A stretch of 37,585 nucleotides of DNA, taken from the NCBI GenBank assembly GCA_946186735.1, contig CAMHOK010000005.1, positions 1-37,585 of the forward strand. The letters run 5' to 3'. The DNA is from an uncultured Bacteroidales bacterium (GTDB taxonomy: Bacteria > Bacteroidota > Bacteroidia > Bacteroidales > Paludibacteraceae). A program made the position numbers and the translations under genes. Shown in pieces: positions 17,808 through 27,038 of this stretch. How positions within the stretch are numbered: position 1 is the stretch's first letter; every line of letters starts with the position of its first letter. Below the pieces are notes generated by a model. That model was not told the DNA's origin. It saw only the letters and a program-made list of their open reading frames with translations, and ran no database searches.

Positions 17808-18788
17808 TTATTGTCTTACTATCTTCTTGGTGTTATCACCTTGACGGATGATATATACACCTTGCGGGAGGTTGTCGAGAGCCTGATTGACGCGTGCTCC
17901 TGTGAGGTCGAACACCTCAAGTGGAGCCGTGAAGTCAATAGTGGTCTGCCTGAGGTTATCGACAGCGTCGGGTGTCTCTTCGCAGTTATGTCCCACCTCA
18001 TACTCTATACGCTCGGTGAAAGCTACATGACCTGAATAGGCTATCTTCACGAGGAAACGGACTATATCGCCGTTCTGTTTATCCTTAAGCACATAGCGAG
18101 CCGTGGTGCCTATCCACTGCATGGCGATGTCGTTGCCTTGCAGCTTACCTTCGGAGTCGAGGAAGAAGATATAAGGAGCAGCCATCCCTTCCCAGCTCTC
18201 GAGGAACTCGACCTCTATCACCACTCCCTTGTCGGTGGTGCTCACTTGCCAGTTATAACCCTTGTCGAAAGCGGTGGCAGCGGCGTCGTGCTGAGTATAG
18301 AAAGCATCGTTAGCGGTGCTGAAGCCTTTGCAGGTGGGCACCTCTCCCTGTTCGGAAGAACCCGAGCAGTCGTCACCGATGGTGTAAGCTATACGCTCAG
18401 TGAAAGCCACATGCTCGGCGTATGCCAACTGCACAAGGAAGACGAAGAGGTCGTCGGTTTTCTTGCCGTGTGCTATCTCATAAGTAGCGGTCTTGGTCTG
18501 CTCCTCCCAGTTCATGGGGATAGGATTGCCTATGAGCACACCATTGTCGTCGAAGACGAAGAGTTGCGGTGCTGCCATGCCTACCCACTCCTCGAAGAAA
18601 GTGACGGAGATGCTCACCTTGTCGGCTCCCGCCATACCTACCTGCCATGAGTAACCTTTAACGAAGTCGGAGGCTGCGGCATTGGCGGAGGAGTAATACT
18701 GGTCTTTCTTGGTGCTCGTGCCGGTACATACGGCTTGGGCTGCCATCGAAAGAACTAACACTAAGGAAAGAAGGATAGATTTTTTCAT
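17808..18788 (-). CDS. Secreted protein with two tandem homologous domains (possible beta-glucan-binding module) and a T9SS type A-like C-terminus
   Basis: Signal peptide. Internal duplication: KGYSWQVGMAGADKVSISVTFFEEWVGMAAPQLFVFDDNG...FLVQLAYAEHVAFTERIAYTIG versus KGYNWQVSTTDKGVVIEVEFLESWEGMAAPYIFFLDSEG...FLVKIAYSGHVAFTERIEYEVG. C-term VFDLTGARVNQALDNLPQGVYIIRQGDNTKKIVRQ. Confidence 0.75.
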   Translation of the reverse strand: MKKSILLSLVLVLSMAAQAVCTGTSTKKDQYYSSANAAASDFVKGYSWQVGMAGADKVSISVTFFEEWVGMAAPQLFVFDDNGVLIGNPIPMNWEEQTKTATYEIAHGKKTDDLFVFLVQLAYAEHVAFTERIAYTIGDDCSGSSEQGEVPTCKGFSTANDAFYTQHDAAATAFDKGYNWQVSTTDKGVVIEVEFLESWEGMAAPYIFFLDSEGKLQGNDIAMQWIGTTARYVLKDKQNGDIVRFLVKIAYSGHVAFTERIEYEVGHNCEETPDAVDNLRQTTIDFTAPLEVFDLTGARVNQALDNLPQGVYIIRQGDNTKKIVRQ

Positions 18789-18827
18789 AATGAAGAGGTG
18801 TTTTATAGGTTAATGATGTTTCTTCGA

Positions 18828-20426
18828 TTACTTGTTCAGTTGTATTGTCTGCAGGCTGTTAGGCAGGAGTGTTACGGCAGCGCTATAGTCGCCTATCTGC
18901 AGGTTGACGCTCTTGGTCTGCTGTGCCTCGTTGAGCATGTTGACGACCACCGAGCCATCCGTTTTCTTCACGGCGCACACATGCAGGTCGGGTATGGTGT
19001 TACCCTTGACGCCGATAGCCACATCTCCCGGGCGCATAGAGCGCGAGAGCTGGCGCAGGGCATAGTAGTAAGGCGTGAAATAGACTGTAGCGTTCCGATA
19101 GTCCACCATCACCTCTGCTCCGCAGAAGTTGTTCACATGGTTAGGTCCGCCTATAGAGTCGAGCACTATGTTCCAGTCGGCGAAGCCGGTCATCCAATGG
19201 TTGATGCCGTCGATGATATACTGAGCATAGCGTTGTACGGCGCTATAAGCAGGGTGAGTGCCGTTATCGAAAGGAGTGGAGTAAGCCCAGTCGGTAGCTT
19301 TCTGCTCCCACCAGAACTTATCGTTGAGGAACCAGTCTGTCTCTTTGAAGGCAACGGGGTCTTGCACTCCTTGCCAAGCATCGCAACCGAGGTTATCGAT
19401 ACAGCCCTCGGTGTGGATGATGATCTTGTCGGGATAGAGGGCATGTATAGAGTCGAGCACCTCGGGCAGACAGCTCTTGGTATGTCCGTACCAATGGATA
19501 GCCATGCCGTGGGTGTAACGGTAAGCGTCGGCGTCAGAGTAGATAGCCTCGGTATAAGGTGCCATCTCGAAGATGTTCTGGTCGAACCCGAGGATATGTA
19601 CATCGCCGTATCCTGCCTTAGCGAGAGTGGGACCGAGGTTCTTGGCTATGAACTCGGCCTCAGCGGCAGGCGAGAGCTCCATACTCTCCCAGTTGCCGCC
19701 ATTGCCTTGAGGCTCGTTCTCGGGAGTGACAGCCCAGAAACGGACACCCTCAGACTTCCATGCGTCTAAGTAACGAACGAAATAGTCGGCAAAAGTCTGA
19801 TAATACTCTTCTTTGAGTCCACCGCCACGCACATACTTCTCGTAGTACTTGCCATTATCTTTCATCCATGCCGGTGCCGTCCATGGCGAGGCTATCAGCT
19901 TGAGCTCTTCGCCCTGCGCCTTCTTCAGGTTCCACACATCAAGGATGAGATGATAGAGGTCGTAGTTCTCGTCTTTGATTTGAGGATACTTCTGTCGGCT
20001 GAACCCCTCTTTGTCGGGAGCGAGGGTGAAAGAAGAGAGTTGTGTGTCCCCCTCTTTCTCTGCGAGCGAGTAGAGTCCTTCGACGGAGAAGTCGCTGGCA
20101 CCTATGTGCGTACGTGAGAGCGAGAAGTTAGCACCGTCCTTACCGAAGAGCTCGGCGATGATCTGCTCGCGCTGCTCTTTGTCAAGACAAGCCAGCACGA
20201 AAGCTGACGACTCGGTGAGCGACCCACCGAAGCCGTCGATGAGCTGACGCTCCTCCTCAGGGTCAACAACGATAGCGTCAGCCGCCATGCCTCGAGTGAA
20301 GACGATAGGCTCCTGCTCCGCGTTCTTCTCGCCCGACTCAGCGGTAACAATAACATGAGTGGTAGTTATCTTCGGGGTGCACGCTGCCAGCAATGCCACC
20401 ACCGATATGAGGATCAATTTTTTCAT
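18828..20426 (-). CDS. GH30 family glycoside hydrolase, lipoprotein (likely beta-1,6-glucan/beta-glucosyl active)
   Basis: Lipobox LLAACT. DGFGGSLTESSA, SPWTAPAWMKDNG, VTPENEPQ (acid/base) and IIHTEGCIDN (nucleophile) match GH30. Confidence 0.88.
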   Translation of the reverse strand: MKKLILISVVALLAACTPKITTTHVIVTAESGEKNAEQEPIVFTRGMAADAIVVDPEEERQLIDGFGGSLTESSAFVLACLDKEQREQIIAELFGKDGANFSLSRTHIGASDFSVEGLYSLAEKEGDTQLSSFTLAPDKEGFSRQKYPQIKDENYDLYHLILDVWNLKKAQGEELKLIASPWTAPAWMKDNGKYYEKYVRGGGLKEEYYQTFADYFVRYLDAWKSEGVRFWAVTPENEPQGNGGNWESMELSPAAEAEFIAKNLGPTLAKAGYGDVHILGFDQNIFEMAPYTEAIYSDADAYRYTHGMAIHWYGHTKSCLPEVLDSIHALYPDKIIIHTEGCIDNLGCDAWQGVQDPVAFKETDWFLNDKFWWEQKATDWAYSTPFDNGTHPAYSAVQRYAQYIIDGINHWMTGFADWNIVLDSIGGPNHVNNFCGAEVMVDYRNATVYFTPYYYALRQLSRSMRPGDVAIGVKGNTIPDLHVCAVKKTDGSVVVNMLNEAQQTKSVNLQIGDYSAAVTLLPNSLQTIQLNK

Positions 20427-23400
20427 ATCTTAACCGTTATCTGTTTAACATATCCGTCGCGCTCGAAGATGTGGAGCGAGAACTCTTTGCTTATCACTGC
20501 CGATGTAGTCTTTATCACTTGTCCGTCAGCCGTCGTCAGCTCAACACCCTTGTCCCGGGCCTGTCGGTAGATGACGGGCACACGGCAGTAGGTGAAACAC
20601 AGCTCGCCATCGGCGAAATCGCTATTGTCTAACATAGCGGGTGCGAAAGAGAGCTGACCGTTGTCAACGCTCACTCCCAGCTCGAAGAAGCGGTTGATGA
20701 TGTCCTCTTTCACTTGTCCGGTCATGCCGGGTTGTTGTACGCCTGCCATCGATGGTGTGTGCGAATAAGCGTCGAAGGGGAAAGAGCCGTACTCTGAGGG
20801 TTGCTTATGCGAGCCTATACCCTCGCGTATGTCGCGATAATGCTCTTTGAGTCGGTTCATGTCGGTTACTGAAGCGTCCGGAGCCACCCTGAGGATGGTC
20901 TCCCCCACGGCGAGCAACAGCTTGCTCACCATGTGCCAATAGATACAGCCCAAACCCTCGTACTTATAGAAAGTGCCGGAGCGACCGGTGAAAGCATGGT
21001 GGTTGAAGACCTGCTCATAGAGCTCTTTGAGTGCGATGATATCGCTGTCGTCAACACCCTCTCTCTTTGCCTCACGCTCCAGGAAATCGGCATTATTAAA
21101 GCCTCCGTTGAAATGTAGTTGGCCGTCCTCATCTTCGAGTATGATGTCTTGCTGTCTCTCCAGCAGGCGCTGAACGGCGAACGACTGCCGTGCCTCCTGA
21201 GGTATGTTGTTCATCTCTAAGAAAGAGCGTCGGCGGCGAGCAGGATAGAGCATATAACTGCGTTGGTCTTCTCTGTAGAGAGCGGAGTGGCGCATGGCGT
21301 CCAGCAGGTCTGCCGACTGCTCTGCCGAGAGCAAGCCCGACGAGAGGACAGCCACCTGACCCTCTAACATCTCATACAAGTGAGTGATCTCTATCTCATG
21401 ACGAGTGAAGCGTATGAGGTTGTAAGCATGATAGAGTCCGTCAGGACGACGGTTAGCTTCTATGGTCTGCCGCAGCGAGAAGAGTATGTCATTGAGGTTA
21501 AAGATGATGGCTTGTCGGTCCAACTCCACCATCTTACCGAACTCACCTCTGTACATCTTCTCGCGGTAAGCCTCTGCCTCCTTGCCTATACCGTCGATAT
21601 ACCATCGAGCGCCCATAGCGTCTGTGGCTGTCGTGCGCGACTGACAAGCCTCGTCAGCCACCGAGATGAGCAGGTGATAAGTGAGGTCGGAGAGCAGGAC
21701 CTTACCCTCACCCTTCTTAAGCAGATCGAGGAGGAAAAGGACGAAACGAAGCATGTAACAGGTCGTTACCATCGATGCTCCGTTGCCCACCAGAGCGTTG
21801 TTAGCATCGTTCCACTCAGGACGGAGAGTGTTCATCCATATACCTGCATAAGGAACGAAGTTGCACATCTTTGCCAACAGAGTGATGAGCAGTTTGTCAA
21901 TCATGGTGGTCAGATAGACCTCACCCTTAGCGTCTAACACCAGTCGGGCGTCCTGACCATACTGAGGTATGAGAGCCAAGATCTGCTTATTGAGCTCGCT
22001 ATCGAAACGGATAGTGTTCTTCGGGTCGGAGACTATCTGCTCGTATGGCTTGAAACGATAAGGCACGTTAGCGAAAGCGAAGAGACGCTCGTTGAGCATC
22101 TGTTGCAGTGCCTCAGGGTCGTGCTTAGCACTCAGCTCTAAGAGCTTGAGCAGGTAGATGATCTGATGGTCGCCCCAATAGCCAATGTTCGACCATGGGT
22201 TCTGAGGCTCCGGCACCTCCCAGTCGATACCTTCGGAGGTTACCTTATAAGGGTTGTAGCCATCAACCGTTGTGGCGTTCAAGAACTTAGAGATGATACC
22301 ATTGATATATCCGGGGTACGAGAGCGACAGCGCCTCCCAGTTCTGGAAGATGTCGCGCCAGTTGCCCTGATACGATACCACAGGGTTGCCCTCTTTGTCT
22401 TGCACGCGTATGTTGAACAAGTTCCACGGACGCGAGGGGTCGCCGTGACGACGACCGAAAGTGATGGGCAGATACTCGAGCGTGAGTCGCACGAGCTGGC
22501 TATCGCCGGTAGCTCTGACTAAGCGCAGCAGCTCCGCATAATCGATGGTGGCATTAAGGGAGGCAAAGAAAGCCGCATGCTTCTGTGCCACTGCCTTGTT
22601 GAAGAGGGCGACATGCTTAGCGAAAGCCTCGGCGTTGATATGGTAGTTGTCCAGATAATAGCCGCCACGCATGGTGTTGAACAGTGTGTTAGCGAAATGG
22701 CGGGCGTCGTTATATGGGTCGGCGGTGAACTGCACGCCATCGTTCTGCCCTACTATAGCCGACAGACGGTCGGTGCTCTGAGCTATGGCGTTCTCTATCA
22801 ACGCAGCGGCGTCAGGCTGCTCAATGAAGTGCATGAGATGGCGCACCTCAACAGCATCCTTGTCCACATCGCACACGAGATACCAGGTCTTCGTCTCACC
22901 CGCCTTGAGGGTGATAGACGTGTGTGCAAACACAGCACCGCGCACCCCTTTCGACTCGGTCTCGGGCTCAAGAGTGCCACCACGACGGAAAGAGGTCAGC
23001 TGCCTGCTGCTGAGCAGATAATCGGCATGGTCAAGACCGAGGGTATAGACGGTGTTGCAACGGAGCGACTCGCTCGGCTCAGCCCTATCCACTAAGATTG
23101 CCTCCATACGGAAGAGCACTATGTTGCCCTCTAACTCGGTCTTCTTATAGCCGTCCACGAGGGTGGAGAACTCGTTCTGCGTCTTGCGCTCCACTCCTGC
23201 CGGTAACACGTTCTGCAGACCATCTAACAGCTCCACCTCCACCTCCGACTCGCTGAGGTTCTCAAGGACAGCACGCCTCACCCAGCCATGACGCTCAGCC
23301 GGTGCCCACATATACGAGAAACGCAGACCTAAGCACTTGTTCTCTTCGGCGAACAGCACCTTGTTGCCCACCGTCGATTTAGAGATGGTACGCTCGATGT

Positions 23401-23752
23401 CGTACACGCCTGCCTGACGCTCAGAGAAGGGTTCCCACAGATAAGCATCTACAGAGTGAGCAGGGCGCACGCGCAATATAGTCTTCGGACCGGTCTGCTC
23501 ATACTGCTCGGTGATCTTATCGTCGGTGTAATAAGGGAAGAGAGCTTTCTCGGGCGACTGACGACCGGCGGTCAGACCACCCGTGGACGCGAGATACATC
23601 CATAGGTCGGTGTCGGAAGCCAAAGAGATGAAGAACGGCTGCATACGGTCGTAGTGCTTGATCTCGTAGAAACGCTCATCATTGATATAGACGAACTGCC
23701 CACGGGGCTGTTGGTCGGCAACGGATATATTGTTCTTACCTGAGTATAACAT
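20423..23752 (-). CDS. GH149-like beta-1,3-oligoglucan phosphorylase (no signal peptide)
   Basis: 1109 aa, cytoplasmic. GH94/GH149-type N-terminal (VYINDERFYEIKHYDRMQPFFISLASDTDLWMYLASTGGLTAGR) and a core with NPWSNIGYWGDHQIIYLLKLLE. Length and pattern fit GH149. Overlaps the GH30 start by ATGA. Confidence 0.7.
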   Translation of the reverse strand: MLYSGKNNISVADQQPRGQFVYINDERFYEIKHYDRMQPFFISLASDTDLWMYLASTGGLTAGRQSPEKALFPYYTDDKITEQYEQTGPKTILRVRPAHSVDAYLWEPFSERQAGVYDIERTISKSTVGNKVLFAEENKCLGLRFSYMWAPAERHGWVRRAVLENLSESEVEVELLDGLQNVLPAGVERKTQNEFSTLVDGYKKTELEGNIVLFRMEAILVDRAEPSESLRCNTVYTLGLDHADYLLSSRQLTSFRRGGTLEPETESKGVRGAVFAHTSITLKAGETKTWYLVCDVDKDAVEVRHLMHFIEQPDAAALIENAIAQSTDRLSAIVGQNDGVQFTADPYNDARHFANTLFNTMRGGYYLDNYHINAEAFAKHVALFNKAVAQKHAAFFASLNATIDYAELLRLVRATGDSQLVRLTLEYLPITFGRRHGDPSRPWNLFNIRVQDKEGNPVVSYQGNWRDIFQNWEALSLSYPGYINGIISKFLNATTVDGYNPYKVTSEGIDWEVPEPQNPWSNIGYWGDHQIIYLLKLLELSAKHDPEALQQMLNERLFAFANVPYRFKPYEQIVSDPKNTIRFDSELNKQILALIPQYGQDARLVLDAKGEVYLTTMIDKLLITLLAKMCNFVPYAGIWMNTLRPEWNDANNALVGNGASMVTTCYMLRFVLFLLDLLKKGEGKVLLSDLTYHLLISVADEACQSRTTATDAMGARWYIDGIGKEAEAYREKMYRGEFGKMVELDRQAIIFNLNDILFSLRQTIEANRRPDGLYHAYNLIRFTRHEIEITHLYEMLEGQVAVLSSGLLSAEQSADLLDAMRHSALYREDQRSYMLYPARRRRSFLEMNNIPQEARQSFAVQRLLERQQDIILEDEDGQLHFNGGFNNADFLEREAKREGVDDSDIIALKELYEQVFNHHAFTGRSGTFYKYEGLGCIYWHMVSKLLLAVGETILRVAPDASVTDMNRLKEHYRDIREGIGSHKQPSEYGSFPFDAYSHTPSMAGVQQPGMTGQVKEDIINRFFELGVSVDNGQLSFAPAMLDNSDFADGELCFTYCRVPVIYRQARDKGVELTTADGQVIKTTSAVISKEFSLHIFERDGYVKQITVKI

Positions 23753-23788
23753 ATCTTAAAGAATCTGAAGAAGGATATTATCGTTTTA

Positions 23789-25259
23789 TTATCTCTCCAA
23801 AGGTTTATGTGTGTTCTCTTGCGCCCTTTGCTCTTCAAGCTCGCGCTTCATCTGCTGCATGGTTGTCTTGTCGAGGTTATAGAAAGCGAGGAAGATAGCA
23901 CATGAGGCATACAGAACGCCCGGCACTATACCGAAGAGCCAATGGATACTGTTCATGATAGCCGTGGACTCTTGTATCTGCGTCATGGTGAGCGTCTCCA
24001 CATTATATCCTACAGCACTCATGATAGCTCCGAACAGAGCGGCACCTATCGACCATCCTATCTTCTGCGCGAAGACGGCAGCCGACAAGCACAGACCCGT
24101 GGTGCGGCGGCGGAACTTCCACTCTCCGTAGTCGGCTGCATCAGCCAGCATGGTCCACAACAGTGAGATAGCAGGTGCATAAGCCACCTTACCCAGACAG
24201 TTGAACACATTGATGAGTACGAAGTTCTTACCTGCGAAAAAGAGCAAGCAGAAGAACAGACCCGAGAGCAACGAGCATACTATATACAACTGCTTAGCAC
24301 CGAAACGCTGAACAAGAGGACGGGTGGCAGGGATGGCAATGATAAGAGCTACCGTACCAAGGATATTGAAGATCTGACTCTTCGACTCGGCTCCAAGGAA
24401 ATACTTGAAGTAATAAGTGGCAGAGATGTTCTGTATGGCGAACATGATGAACGACACTATACCCACCAAGGTCAGCATCACCCATGGACGGTTCTTGAAC
24501 AAATACTTGAAGTCGCGACCCAGATGTGCGTCCTGACGCTTAGGCGGCTGCACACGCTCCTTGGTGGTGAAGAAAGTGATGAGGAAAAGGACAACACCTA
24601 TGCACCCGAAGATAGCCACTAAATAACGGAAACCCATGACATACGACTCCTTAACCATCGAGGCATTGTCAGCAGTAGCTTCCATGAACAGCTTACGCTG
24701 CTCGTCGTCCATCATCACCGAGTAGTCCATACCCGTGGCATTAGAACCGAGATAATAGACGATATACAAAGCCAGTCCTGACACGATGAGCTGACCGATG
24801 TTAGCTGCCACGAAACGATAACTGTTCAGACCGGCACGCTCGATAGAGTCGTCAGTCATGACAGCCCCTAACGACGAGTAAGGGATATTGACGATAGCAT
24901 ACACCACCCTCAAGCAGATGAACATAGGCAAGATATAAGCTATCAACGCACCTCCCTGCAGATGAGGTCCGAAGAACGCAAGGAAAGCGAAGAGCGCGAA
25001 CGGGACACAACCGAACAAGAGGAACGGACGGAACTTACCCCAACGCGTGTTGGTGCGGTCCGCCCATATACCCACTATCGGGTCCATCACCGCGTCCATC
25101 ACTGTACCAAGGATGGCTATCGTGGTTGACCACACGGGACTGATACCGAGCACATCGGTATAATAAAAAATAAGCCAGAAATTGACCATGTCCCACACAA
25201 AGTGCGACGCTGTATCACCAAGGCTGTAACCTAACTTCTCTTTTACACTGAGTTTCATT
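23789..25259 (-). CDS. GPH/MFS-family sugar:cation symporter (start likely MKLSVKEKLGYSLGD)
   Basis: KLGYSLGDTASHFVWDMVNFWLIFYYTDVLGI...DAVMDPIVGIWADRTNTRWGKFRPFLLFG is the GPH signature. Multiple TM stretches. The longer ORF to 25339 has a poor N-terminus. Confidence 0.85.
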
Positions 25260-25375
25260 GTACTAAAATATTGGTTAAACGGTACGAATATGCTTTTCCT
25301 TTTTATTGTACGATTTCTTTTTTGCGGTACGAATTTCACAAATTATACAAATATAATGACATGTGAAATGAATCA

Positions 25376-25750
25376 TCAGTTTAATCGTCTTTCAATAATA
25401 ACACCTTTTGGTGATCCAAAATTAATCAACAATCCGAGTTTATATTTTGTTGCTTTCAAATAATTTCGCATTTGAGCACGATTACCATCGTCTAAACAGC
25501 TAACTGCTTTTAATTCAATAATTATTCTATCATAACATACAAAATCTGCTCTAAAAGTTTTGTTTAATAAAATCCCATCATAGTAAATTCCGATATCACA
25601 TTCTCTTTTGTATGGAATGCCTCTATGTTTGAATTCTATTTCTAAAGCTTCTTGATAAACAGATTCAAGGAAGCCACAACCCAATTTGTTGTAAACTGCC
25701 ATTGCTGCTCCTGATATTTCAAATGATTCGTTCTGATATATTAGCGACAT
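25376..25750 (-). CDS. GxxExxY family protein
   Basis: GCGFLESVYQEALEIEFKHRGIPYKRE...IIIELKAV...QMRNYLKATKYKLGLLINFG is the GxxExxY family pattern. Confidence 0.9.
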   Translation of the reverse strand: MSLIYQNESFEISGAAMAVYNKLGCGFLESVYQEALEIEFKHRGIPYKRECDIGIYYDGILLNKTFRADFVCYDRIIIELKAVSCLDDGNRAQMRNYLKATKYKLGLLINFGSPKGVIIERRLN

Positions 25751-25753
25751 AAA

Positions 25754-26038
25754 ATTCGTGTTATTCGTGTTATTCGTACAGATAAATAAGAATAAAATAA
25801 ATTAGTAAAGTGTTATTCGTGTTATTCGTACAGATAAATAAGAATAAAATAGATTAGTAAAGTGATATTCGTGTTATTCGTACAGATAAATAAGAATAAA
25901 ACAGATTAGTAAAGTGATATTCGTGATATTCGTGTTATTCGTACAGATAAATAAGAATAAAACAGATTAGTAAAGTGATATTCGTGATATTCGTGTTATT
26001 CGTACAGATAAATTAGAATAAAATAGATCCGTATAAAG
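25754..26038. repeat. Nested minisatellite: five ~52-61-bp units, each with 2-3 copies of a 9-mer (GKTATTCGT) plus ACAGATAAATAAGAATAAAAYAGATTAGTAAAGT
   Basis: Direct reading. Units vary in 9-mer number. Confidence 0.95.
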
Positions 26039-26040
26039 AG

Positions 26041-27033
26041 TTATTTACGTGAGTACAGGCGGATATAGTCGATGTACATCTTGACGGGTGTTCCGGTGGA
26101 GGGCAGGGCGGTGACGGCGCGGAAGGCGGGGTCGTCGGCGGTTATCCGTGTAGGGTATTTGTCGGCGGCGGGCATGCCCGGGAAGAAGCCGCCGACAGAG
26201 AGGTTAAGCACGAGGTAGAAGGGGTGGTTGAAGTAGTGTCCGGGTTCGTTCACTTCTTTGTCTCGGAGGGATAGTTGGAAGTAGGGTTCGGTGTCGGGGT
26301 AGAGGTCTTGGTCGAGGTACATAGCGAGTGAGTCTTCGGTCCAGATGACGGTGAAGAGGTGGAAGGAGCCTTGTACGGGGTACGGGGCTATCTTCACTCC
26401 TGCGCAGTTAGGGTACATACCGTTGTTGAACGACTCGCCCCAGTGGCATGCGCCGTTGAAGTAGCGGTCTTGCAGTCCTTGGTCTATACCATCTTTGTGT
26501 CCCATCTCGCAGATATCTATCTCTCCGCACTTTGGCCATACCACTCGTCCTTGCTTAGCCAGTTCGTTCACTTGTGTGTCTATGTCGTCGTTGTCGCCGA
26601 GGTTAGTGGCGAGGTTGTTGCCGAGCATCCAGAAGGCGGGCCATAGTCCGTTGGCGGTCAGAGGGAAGGCTATGCGTGCCTCTATCTTCCCATACTCCAC
26701 CATCACCTTGTCTTGTGTGTTGACTCGAGCGGAGGTGCATGGTCGCAGACCTTGCTGTCCGTCGGCGGTGGTGAAGGTGTAGTCTTCGCGTTTGGCGTTC
26801 AGCACCAAGCAGGTCTCACCGGTGAGCGGGTGACGCTCGATGCTCACGTTCTTTGGCGAGTAATACTGCAGCTCGGCGTTACCGCCGCCGCGTGCGTTAT
26901 CGTCGATGTTCCAATAGGCGGTGTTGAGTTGCGGCTCGTCGAAGTTATCTTCCCAAACGAGTTGCCACTGTTGTTGCTTGCCGCACGAAGCGAACACGAG
27001 GAGGATGAGCGTAAGAGAGAGGAGGTTTTTCAT
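26041..27033 (-). CDS. GH16 family beta-glucanase (laminarinase-like), lipoprotein
   Basis: Lipobox VFASCG. LWPAFWMLG and GEIDICEMGH catalytic motif. Confidence 0.9.
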   Translation of the reverse strand: MKNLLSLTLILLVFASCGKQQQWQLVWEDNFDEPQLNTAYWNIDDNARGGGNAELQYYSPKNVSIERHPLTGETCLVLNAKREDYTFTTADGQQGLRPCTSARVNTQDKVMVEYGKIEARIAFPLTANGLWPAFWMLGNNLATNLGDNDDIDTQVNELAKQGRVVWPKCGEIDICEMGHKDGIDQGLQDRYFNGACHWGESFNNGMYPNCAGVKIAPYPVQGSFHLFTVIWTEDSLAMYLDQDLYPDTEPYFQLSLRDKEVNEPGHYFNHPFYLVLNLSVGGFFPGMPAADKYPTRITADDPAFRAVTALPSTGTPVKMYIDYIRLYSRK

Positions 27034-27038
27034 GGTGT

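Noticed and set aside
18798-19769. 323-aa plus-strand ORF antisense to GH30
   Set aside because: Shadow of a GH30 gene with intact catalytic motifs; no independent support.
25754-26038. Possible CRISPR array
   Set aside because: Whole units including the 'spacer' are conserved, the 9-mer number varies, and there are no cas genes. This is a minisatellite.
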